Assembly: GCA_947629605.1 (NCBI GenBank)
Contig: CANREK010000070.1
Location: 1-7,081, forward strand
Length of the DNA: 7,081 bases
Source: an uncultured Clostridia bacterium
GTDB taxonomy: Bacteria; Bacillota; Clostridia; Christensenellales; Borkfalkiaceae
Direction: 5' to 3'
Below the pieces are notes generated by a model. That model saw only the letters and a program-made list of their open reading frames with translations, did not search any database and was not told the DNA's origin. Shown one piece after another: positions 1 to 4,687 of this stretch (position 1 is the stretch's first letter; each line of letters opens with the position of its first letter). A program made the position numbers and the translations under genes.

Positions 1-1
1 C

Positions 2-1717
2 CGCTACAACGGCGAGGAATACATGTACACGACCGCCTCCCCCGCCAAATTCACCCCTGCGGACATCAAGAGTTTTGGGGAAGAGGCCATCGGGGTCTAT
101 TCGATCGGCTTGTCCTTCTCCCAATTTACGGAGCAGAGCTATTACTATGTGCCGCAGATCACCCGCCTCACCGTGGCCGAAGAGGGGCACCCCCTTGCCA
201 AAAATCTTCTCGCGGGGCGCCTTCCAGAAGCCGACGACGACATCTGCGTGAGCAGCTATTTTGCCTCCTGCGCCGCGGCGCTCGGCTTCCTTCCCGTAGG
301 CGAGAACGGCGTGCTCTCCGAGACGCCCAAAAAGATCTCATCCACCGCCGATCTCGTGGGGCAAAAACTCGTCACAAACGAGAAAATCCTCAACATATGC
401 GGCGTTTTCGACAGCGGAAGCGTGCCGAAAAAGTATGATGAGTACAAAGCTATCGACGTCAGCGACAACTACTTTGACTACAACATAGAGCTCAACCTCT
501 ACGCCTTCCGCTCCTATCTTGGCGAGGGGCTGCACTCGCTCGCCATTACGACACAGGCGCTCGCCGATACCCTCCTCACGCCGACAAAGATCGTGGAATG
601 GTTCGACAATGCGTCGCAGTCCTTGGCCATTCTCAAAACCGACGAATACGGCACCTATGCGTCCTATTTCATGCGTGCGTACGCCGTCTACGACCCCGAC
701 GGCGCTCGCCCCGTGCTCCCCATCGTCGCGGGGAAGGAGATCGCGACCCTGCAAGACGACGAGCTCATCGTCTCCCTTCCCATGCTGGCGGAGCTCTATG
801 GAGACGCCTTGCCCGACGAGAGCGCCAAGGACTACACCGACTACAAGGACTTTATCAACACGGCGATCAACTTCGACAATACGCTCGGCGACGAGGAAAA
901 GGAGGCGGCGGTCTCCGCCATGCAGAGCTTCCTTGCGTCGCACCCGCTCACGGAGGAACTCTTCCTTCCCCGCTACGAAAAAGACGGCTCCGTCATCTAT
1001 GACAGCGTGGGCAACTTTGACATCGTCGGGGGCTATCTTCCCGATGAAACCGTGTGGAATTACGGCGTCTATTGCTCCGAAAACGCCTATCCGACCCTCA
1101 TGTCGATAGGACCGCAGCGCGAGGTGACCAAGTATGTGCCCGAGCCCGACGCGACGTTCGACGCCGTGCTTGTCCCCTTTGAACACAGCGCCGCCGCGCT
1201 CAACCGTCTCTTCGACAGGGTCAAAGTGACGGACCCCGAGACGGATGTTTTCTACACGACAATCAATACGCTGTACAGCGAGGTGCGCATGGCGTCGGAT
1301 ATCGTGAGCGAGCTGTCCATCGTGTTCCTCGTCATCGGCTTAGTTCTTGCCGTGTTCTCGTCTCTGCTCCTCTTCAACTTCATCTCGATGAGCATTTCCA
1401 ACAAGAAAAAGGAGATCGGCATCCTGCGGGCGGTCGGCGCACGGGGCACGGATGTGTTCAAGATCTTTTTCTCGGAGAGCGGCATCATCGTCGGCATCTG
1501 CACGATCCTCGCCCTCATCGGCACGGCGATCTTGACCTTTGTCATCAACAACATTCTGCGGGACAGCATCGGATTCGACGTGACGCTGTTCGTGTTCGGC
1601 CCCGTGCCCATCTTGGTGATGGTGGCCGTCTCCGTCGCCGTCGCGGTCATTTCCACCTTCCTTCCCGTCTACCTCGCCGCAAGAAAGAAGCCTGTGGAAA
1701 GTATAAGAGCACTATAA
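2..1717 (+). CDS. FtsX/MacB-type ABC transporter permease, 5' end outside window
   Basis: This is the C-terminal part of an integral-membrane ABC transporter permease. The frame is open from the window edge (codon at position 2) with no stop upstream, so the ATG at 23 is probably internal. Numbering from that Met, residues 1-430 form a large, mostly hydrophilic and presumably extracytoplasmic region with MacB-periplasmic-domain-like pieces (GRLPEADDDICVS at 65-77; LNICGVFDSG near 123-132; FDIVGGYLP at 332-340). Three hydrophobic segments follow at about 431-456, 487-508 and 523-551. The loop after the first carries KKKEIGILRAVGARG (461-475), the typical FtsX-family cytoplasmic motif that contacts the ATPase. 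The protein ends in a short basic tail, RKKPVESIRAL. Such permeases pair with a LolD/MacB-like ATPase, expected upstream, in peptide or lipid export or cell-envelope signalling. The substrate cannot be told. No gene follows on this strand. Confidence 0.88.
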   Translation, partial: RYNGEEYMYTTASPAKFTPADIKSFGEEAIGVYSIGLSFSQFTEQSYYYVPQITRLTVAEEGHPLAKNLLAGRLPEADDDICVSSYFASCAAALGFLPVGENGVLSETPKKISSTADLVGQKLVTNEKILNICGVFDSGSVPKKYDEYKAIDVSDNYFDYNIELNLYAFRSYLGEGLHSLAITTQALADTLLTPTKIVEWFDNASQSLAILKTDEYGTYASYFMRAYAVYDPDGARPVLPIVAGKEIATLQDDELIVSLPMLAELYGDALPDESAKDYTDYKDFINTAINFDNTLGDEEKEAAVSAMQSFLASHPLTEELFLPRYEKDGSVIYDSVGNFDIVGGYLPDETVWNYGVYCSENAYPTLMSIGPQREVTKYVPEPDATFDAVLVPFEHSAAALNRLFDRVKVTDPETDVFYTTINTLYSEVRMASDIVSELSIVFLVIGLVLAVFSSLLLFNFISMSISNKKKEIGILRAVGARGTDVFKIFFSESGIIVGICTILALIGTAILTFVINNILRDSIGFDVTLFVFGPVPILVMVAVSVAVAVISTFLPVYLAARKKPVESIRAL

Positions 1718-1721
1718 GGTT

Positions 1722-1770
1722 TCGAACATTTCTTTGCTCGGCCTACGGCCTTCGTAAAGAAACTGTTCGA
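1722..1770. repeat. Long imperfect inverted repeat just after the permease stop
   Basis: TCGAACATTTCTTT (1722-1735) pairs with AAAGAAACTGTTCGA (1756-1770) with a single bulged base. An inner stem GGCC-TAC-GGCC lies at 1740-1750. It begins five bases after the permease stop codon. No U-tract follows on either strand, so it is not a standard intrinsic terminator. It could be a stabilising or factor-dependent 3'-end structure, or a dispersed palindromic repeat. Confidence 0.7.
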
Positions 1771-1864
1771 GCGAACACGCCCTGTTCATCAATCACTTTG
1801 GTCTCGGAAACGTTATATGCAAGGACATTAAGGTTCCCGTAGGGTACCAAATAGGGTGCGCTTA

Positions 1865-1881
1865 GGCAGGGAGACCCTGCC
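1865..1881. repeat. Perfect short hairpin (7-bp stem, 3-nt loop)
   Basis: GGCAGGG (1865-1871), loop AGA, then CCCTGCC (1875-1881) form a perfect stem. No T-run follows. It is probably one module of the repeat cluster in this gap. Confidence 0.6.
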
Positions 1882-1902
1882 ACGCGCAGTAATTGGGAAT
1901 GA

Positions 1903-1982
1903 ACCCCCACCCCTACCCCGCCCCCTTTCCAAGGGGGCAGGCAAGAGGAAGCGGGCGCCGTGTAGCGGCCCCGCTCATTCTG
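1903..1982. repeat. C-rich hairpin module, copy 1
   Basis: A pyrimidine-rich lead containing CCCCTACCCC (1910-1919) is followed by an 8-bp stem, GCCCCCTT (1920-1927), loop TCC, AAGGGGGC (1931-1938). A purine-rich stretch comes next and the module ends with CCGCTCATTCTG (1971-1982). The same order of parts (CCCCTACCCC, G/C hairpin, GGGGGCA, CCGCTCATTCTG) recurs at 4581-4627, so this is a dispersed repeat and not a chance hairpin. Confidence 0.6.
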
Positions 1983-2055
1983 CCCCGCCCGCATTCTAAT
2001 CACGTCGAAGGGCGGCACGAGGAGCGTAGCGACGAAGTAGCGTAGCGTGTGCGGC

Positions 2056-2196
2056 GTCATGCTGAGCCGCGGAAGAGAGAACACAGTCTACGAGAGAATG
2101 TCCGAAGCATCTCGCCGCACAGTGTCCGTAATCGCCCCGCGAGATTCTTCGGGTCAAGTCATCGGACTTCGTACAGCCCTACGGGCTCGGAATGAC
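2056..2196. repeat. 141-bp composite inverted repeat (MITE/REP-like)
   Basis: The outer arms are GTCATGCTGAGC (2056-2067) and GCTCGGAATGAC (2185-2196); the reverse complement of the second is GTCATTCCGAGC. The inner arms are CCGAAGCATCTCGC (2102-2115) and GCGAGATTCTTCGG (2139-2152), which pair with one mismatch. The layout is two inverted half-units, each running from GTCATnCnGAGC to CGAAGnATCTCGC. The half-unit resembles the common bacterial intergenic repeat of the GTCATTCTGAGCG-GAAGAATC type. No transposase is present, so any movement would have to be supplied in trans. Confidence 0.65.
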
Positions 2197-2226
2197 GCGG
2201 GGCGGCATGTGCTTCCGCATAATAAT

Positions 2227-2235
2227 CCCCCCCCC
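2227..2235. repeat. Run of nine C
   Basis: A mononucleotide run of nine C lies between the composite inverted repeat and the AT-rich tandem repeat. It is intergenic, so length change would not shift a reading frame. It may also be a site of assembly or sequencing error. Confidence 0.7.
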
Positions 2236-2242
2236 ACCACAA

Positions 2243-2270
2243 TTTTTCATTTTTAATTTTTAATTTATAA
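2243..2270. repeat. 7-bp AT-rich tandem repeat, four imperfect units
   Basis: The units are TTTTTCA, TTTTTAA, TTTTTAA and TTTATAA, end to end. In an otherwise GC-rich window this is a sharp local composition change. The array overlaps the last codons and the stop (2260-2262) of the dipeptidase gene, so the end of that protein is written by the repeat. On the minus strand it reads as A-rich, with no hairpin directly before it that would make it a terminator. Confidence 0.65.
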
Positions 2271-3186
2271 TTCCTCTTATCACCCTTTCGGCGTTGGAAA
2301 AGGCGAGCTTTTCGACGACACGGGGCGGGAAAATATTGCACAGGGTATCGAAAAACCGCGGCAGATCGGCCGCGGTTTTCAAATACGCATTCTGCGGAAT
2401 GCCGTCAAAGTCGCTCCCGAGCGCCAAGACGTCCTCGCCGCCGACCTTCAAAATGTGCGCAATCTGCGCGATAAGTGCGATTTTTTGCCCCTCGGCGGAC
2501 TTGTCGGAAGAGAGAAATTCGTCATAGAAATTCAGCCCCATGACCCCGCCGCAGTCCGCAAGCGTCTCGATCTCCCCGTCGGTCAGGTTCCGCGTGTGGA
2601 AGCGGCACGCCCGCGCGTTGGAATGGCTGGCGACGAAGGGAATGTTATGTTCCTTGCTCCAAGCGGCGACGTCGAAAAAGAGGGCATCCGACCCGTGCGA
2701 CACGTCGACGATCATATGGAGCTCCCCCATTCGCTCCACAACTTCCCGTCCGAAGGGCGTGAGACCGTTGAATTGTCCCCCCACCACCGCCTGCGGCGGA
2801 ACCTCCCCCCTAAGGGGGTAGGCCTTATGCGCCGTGCCGATAGTATTATCAAAATTCCACGTCAACGTCATCATCCGCACCCCTTTTTCGTGCAATAAGT
2901 GCAGATTTTTGAGTTCATTCCCGATCGCCTCGCCCCCTTCCACGGTGAGCATGGCATGAATGCCGTCCCCTTCGAGATCGGCCGCCCTCTTCACCCACCG
3001 ATAGCCGTCGCGGCGACACATTTTTGCAAACTTATCGCACAGTTTCAGCGTCTCGCCGAGCCCGCCGCACGGGGTGAAACAGGCAAAGCATTCCAAATGG
3101 CACCCGCCCGCCCGCAAACTCTCCTCAGTGACAGAAAGAACGCCCTCCTTGGTGAGGGCGTCCGTGTGCAGATCGATATATTTCAT
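2260..3186 (-). CDS. M19-family (renal/membrane-type) dipeptidase
   Basis: This is a predicted zinc dipeptidase of peptidase family M19, 308 residues, with no signal peptide and so probably cytoplasmic. The family hydrolyses dipeptides, including some with a D-residue. Ligand motifs are present in order: HTD (7-9), EGG (84-86, bridging Glu84), DVSH (His164), ASHSN (His188), TRNLTD (Arg199), and GSDFDG (Asp259). NGLTPFGREVVERM (140-153) is a family signature. The start chosen is the ATG at 3186, giving MKYIDLHTDA, the normal N terminus. The longer open frame up to 3375 runs antisense-like through spoVM/thiN and is not family-like. The ATG overlaps the spoVM stop as ATGA and has AAGGG directly against it, too close for a good Shine-Dalgarno, so translation probably depends on coupling to spoVM. 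Residues about 123-138 look like an in-frame repeat insertion. The last residues and stop lie in a tandem repeat. Confidence 0.88.
   Translation of the reverse strand: MKYIDLHTDALTKEGVLSVTEESLRAGGCHLECFACFTPCGGLGETLKLCDKFAKMCRRDGYRWVKRAADLEGDGIHAMLTVEGGEAIGNELKNLHLLHEKGVRMMTLTWNFDNTIGTAHKAYPLRGEVPPQAVVGGQFNGLTPFGREVVERMGELHMIVDVSHGSDALFFDVAAWSKEHNIPFVASHSNARACRFHTRNLTDGEIETLADCGGVMGLNFYDEFLSSDKSAEGQKIALIAQIAHILKVGGEDVLALGSDFDGIPQNAYLKTAADLPRFFDTLCNIFPPRVVEKLAFSNAERVIRGIIN
2776..2823. repeat. Palindromic C/G-rich repeat inside the dipeptidase coding region
   Basis: Two adjacent hairpins lie here: CCGCC-TGC-GGCGG (2787-2799) and CCCCC-CTAA-GGGGG (2805-2818), flanked by T-C6 and GGGGGTAGG. On the minus strand GCCTACCCCCT (2823-2813) matches the start of the C-rich module at 4575-4585 over 11 bases. 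It encodes YPLRGEVPPQAVVGGQ in frame, between the NTIG and GLTPFG motifs of the dipeptidase. It is probably a short palindromic element that landed in a tolerant surface loop. Confidence 0.6.
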
Positions 3187-3248
3187 CCCTTGTAGAACAG
3201 CCGTACAATGCAGCCGAGCACTTTCGGCAGCTTGATACAGATGATCAT
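3183..3248 (-). CDS. spoVM: Stage V sporulation protein SpoVM (21 aa)
   Basis: SpoVM is a tiny amphipathic helix that lies on the convex outer forespore membrane. It recruits the coat ATPase SpoIVA and links coat to cortex assembly. This 21-residue ORF contains IKLPKVLGCIVR, which agrees at 10 of 12 positions with IKLPKFLGGIVR as I recall it for B. subtilis SpoVM (26 aa), including the helix-kinking proline (Pro8 here, Pro9 there) and the arginine (Arg16 here, Arg17 there). The start is the ATG at 3248, which overlaps the thiN stop as ATGA and follows GGGGAGG with a 4-nt gap. The stop overlaps the dipeptidase ATG in the same way. The place directly after thiN is the same as in B. subtilis, which strongly supports the call. 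It is about five residues shorter than the Bacillus protein: one less at the N terminus, and the GSFRKD-like tail is replaced by LFYKG. Confidence 0.9.
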   Translation of the reverse strand: MIICIKLPKVLGCIVRLFYKG

Positions 3249-3859
3249 AAAACCTCCCCGCTGTTGATGACGAGCACATATCCCCTCTCCACCCGAAACG
3301 AAAATTCGTTTCCCGTCGTGAGATTGGAGATGCCGCGCGTGGAGCCGTAGCCGAGGCGCAGCTCTTCTGCGGCATATTTGAGCCCCTTCATCTCCATGAT
3401 ATGCGCCTCGCCGCCGAAAGGCAACAGGGAAACCGTCTGCCCCCTTCCGCATGCAAAGGTGTGGTCGCCGACCCCGACGAGGGTGAGCTCCGCACCGTTT
3501 GTTTTCATCATGGCGAAGGTCATGCCGGCCGTTTTTGCCTTAAATAAGAGGTGCAGATTGCCCAAAAAATGGTCCTCGCGCCTTCCCCCGCCGCCGTAGA
3601 TGACGACGCCGTCACAGCCGAGCTCCAAGGCTCTGTCCACGGCAAGTTCGCCATCCGTCTCGTTCTTTTCGGCGGGAAATGTGCGGAGGGGTGCGGGGGT
3701 CGGGGTCTCGTCGAGGGAGTCGAAGTCGCCTAAATTCTCGTCGATGCGCACCCGCCCCTTGGCCCAAGCGTAGGCGCCGTCACAGCAGATGACATAGGCG
3801 CCGTCGGCGGGAATTTCGCCGCGGTAGGGCTCGCCGTTGAGGAGAATGGCCGCCCTCAT
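3245..3859 (-). CDS. thiN: Thiamine pyrophosphokinase
   Basis: This cytoplasmic enzyme transfers pyrophosphate from ATP to thiamine, giving thiamine diphosphate. The 204 residues match the usual ThiN length of just over 200. Visible signatures are CCDGAYAWA (25-33), ENLGDFDSLDE (41-51, acidic metal/ATP site), KNETDGELAVDRA (65-77), the glycine-rich GGGGRREDHFLGNLHLL (89-105) and STRGISN (173-179, thiamine-binding region). The chosen start is the ATG at 3859, which overlaps the rpe stop as ATGA and has GGAG nine bases upstream; the longer open frame to 4228 only reads rpe out of frame. The gene ends in an ATGA overlap with spoVM, and the last codons carry the spoVM ribosome-binding site. The neighbourhood rpe-thiN-spoVM is as in B. 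subtilis. Confidence 0.93.
   Translation of the reverse strand: MRAAILLNGEPYRGEIPADGAYVICCDGAYAWAKGRVRIDENLGDFDSLDETPTPAPLRTFPAEKNETDGELAVDRALELGCDGVVIYGGGGRREDHFLGNLHLLFKAKTAGMTFAMMKTNGAELTLVGVGDHTFACGRGQTVSLLPFGGEAHIMEMKGLKYAAEELRLGYGSTRGISNLTTGNEFSFRVERGYVLVINSGEVL
3253..3259 (-). promoter_or_regulatory. Ribosome-binding site of spoVM, inside thiN
   Basis: GGGGAGG on the minus strand, followed by TTTT and the spoVM ATG. It lies wholly within the last codons of thiN (Ser-Gly-Glu-Val). It supports real translation of the 21-codon ORF, either on its own or coupled to thiN termination. Confidence 0.7.
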
Positions 3860-4506
3860 CCGCGCAGTCTCCGAATGGTCGCAGCCATGTCCTTGGATTT
3901 GAACACCGTGCTCCCCGCAACGATGACGTTTGCGCCCGCCGCAATGACATCTCTCACATTCTCCTCGGTGATGCCGCCGTCGACCTCGATATCGAGCTCG
4001 GCCTTCCCGCATTTGATGCAGAAATCGCGCAATAACTCTATTTTTTTCAGCGTTTCGGGGATGAATTTCTGCCCGCCCCAGCCGGGGTGCACGCTCATGA
4101 GAAGGATCATGTCGGCGCCCACTTCCACGGCGGGAAAGACCTTGTCTACGGCCGTCTCGGGATTGATGACGGCGGCCTTTTTCACGCCATAAGTTGCGAT
4201 TTTTGCAAAGAGCGCGGGGATGTCGCACGTCTCGACATGGACCGTGATGTTGTCCGCGCCGGCCTGCACAAAGTCCTCGATGTGCGTCTCGGGGTGCAGG
4301 ACCATGAGATGGCAGTCGAGCGGCAGTTTGGTGTGCGGGCGGATGGCCTTCACCATCTGTGCGCCGAAGGTGATGGGCGGCACAAAATTCCCGTCCATGA
4401 CGTCGCAGTGGATGAGGTCGGCGCCGCTCGCTTCGAGGCGCCCCACTTCCTCGCCGACCCGCGCAAAGTCACTTGCAAGGATCGACGGCGCAATTTTGAT
4501 GTTCAT
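3856..4506 (-). CDS. rpe: Ribulose-phosphate 3-epimerase
   Basis: Rpe interconverts D-ribulose 5-phosphate and D-xylulose 5-phosphate in the non-oxidative pentose phosphate pathway; it is a soluble TIM-barrel metalloenzyme. The 216-residue length is typical. All family signatures are present: APSILASDF (6-14), HCDVMDGNFVPP (33-44), DCHLMV (64-69), MSVHPGWGGQKF (137-148), EVDGGI (174-179) and VAGSTVF (196-202). The metal ligands are His33, Asp35, His66 and Asp176, with Asp35 and Asp176 as the acid/base pair. The start is an ATG with a strong AGGAGG five bases upstream. It is the first gene after the repeat spacer that separates it from rlmN, so it may be transcribed from a promoter in or beyond that spacer. 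Its stop overlaps the thiN start. Its product xylulose 5-phosphate is used by transketolase, which needs the cofactor made by ThiN. Confidence 0.97.
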   Translation of the reverse strand: MNIKIAPSILASDFARVGEEVGRLEASGADLIHCDVMDGNFVPPITFGAQMVKAIRPHTKLPLDCHLMVLHPETHIEDFVQAGADNITVHVETCDIPALFAKIATYGVKKAAVINPETAVDKVFPAVEVGADMILLMSVHPGWGGQKFIPETLKKIELLRDFCIKCGKAELDIEVDGGITEENVRDVIAAGANVIVAGSTVFKSKDMAATIRRLRG

Positions 4507-4511
4507 GCTTT

Positions 4512-4517
4512 CCTCCT
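4512..4517 (-). promoter_or_regulatory. Consensus ribosome-binding site of rpe
   Basis: AGGAGG on the minus strand inside an A-rich context, five bases (AAAGC) from the ATG. It is the strongest Shine-Dalgarno in the window, as expected for the first cistron of a coupled block. A TATAAA just upstream is too close to it to serve as a -10 element. Confidence 0.8.
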
Positions 4518-4528
4518 TTTTTATACTA

Positions 4529-4645
4529 AGGTGATGGTTCGACTACGCTCACCATGACGCGATCAGAATGCGTTGCCTACCCCCTACCCCCTCCTCGGGA
4601 GGGGGCAAAGGGAGACCGCTCATTCTGAGCGTAGCGAAGAATCCC
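4529..4645. repeat. Composite inverted-repeat element with central C-rich hairpin, copy 2
   Basis: The right arm on the plus strand reads TCATTCTGAGCGTAGCGAAG followed by AATC (about 4620-4643). The left arm on the minus strand reads TCATGGTGAGCGTAGTCGAA followed by CCATC (about 4555-4531). They are inverted, diverged copies of one sequence. Between them lies the C-rich module: CCCCTACCCC (4581-4590), a perfect 8-bp stem CCCCCTCC-TCG-GGAGGGGG (4587-4605), then GGGGGCA and CCGCTCATTCTG (4616-4627). It fills most of the rlmN-rpe spacer. No T-run follows the hairpin, so intrinsic termination is unproven. Confidence 0.65.
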
Positions 4646-4687
4646 AGCAAACGGGCGGAGTATGTGCTTCTGTATGAGCGGCCGGTT

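Larger units (their letters stand above)
1718..2259. other. Gene-free repeat-rich gap between convergent genes
   Basis: This 542-bp stretch separates the 3' ends of the permease (+) and the dipeptidase (-). It holds no convincing gene. Open frames crossing it, for example minus 1743-2084, translate the repeat modules and give low-complexity Gly/Pro/Arg-rich peptides. In order it contains a long imperfect inverted repeat, a perfect 7-bp-stem hairpin, a C-rich hairpin module, a GTAGCG-rich patch near 2024-2048, a 141-bp composite inverted repeat, a run of nine C, and a 7-bp AT tandem repeat. The hairpins lack the T-run of a classical intrinsic terminator, although some may still terminate transcripts from both sides. 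Confidence 0.7.

Noticed and set aside
338..1186. 282-codon minus-strand open frame inside the permease gene
   Set aside because: It is antisense to a well-supported membrane protein; its composition is typical of a GC-rich antisense shadow.
1743..2084. 113-codon open frame on the minus strand in the intergenic gap
   Set aside because: It reads through several repeat modules, is Gly/Pro/Arg-rich, has no clear SD or known domain, and lies where palindromic repeats explain the sequence.
1718..2259. CRISPR array or tRNA in the repeat-rich gap
   Set aside because: The repeats are inverted and irregular, with no equal spacers, and no cloverleaf or CCA-ended stem was found.
3187..3375. 63-codon N-terminal extension of the dipeptidase
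   Set aside because: It overlaps spoVM and thiN in another frame, has no similarity to M19 N termini, and MKYIDLHTDA at 3186 is the normal start.
4518..4530. TATAAA upstream of rpe as a promoter -10 box
   Set aside because: A transcript starting from it would begin within the Shine-Dalgarno, and no TTGACA-like -35 lies at the right distance.
4587..4605. Intrinsic terminator after rlmN
   Set aside because: The stem is strong but no T-run follows on either strand; it fits better as part of the repeat module.
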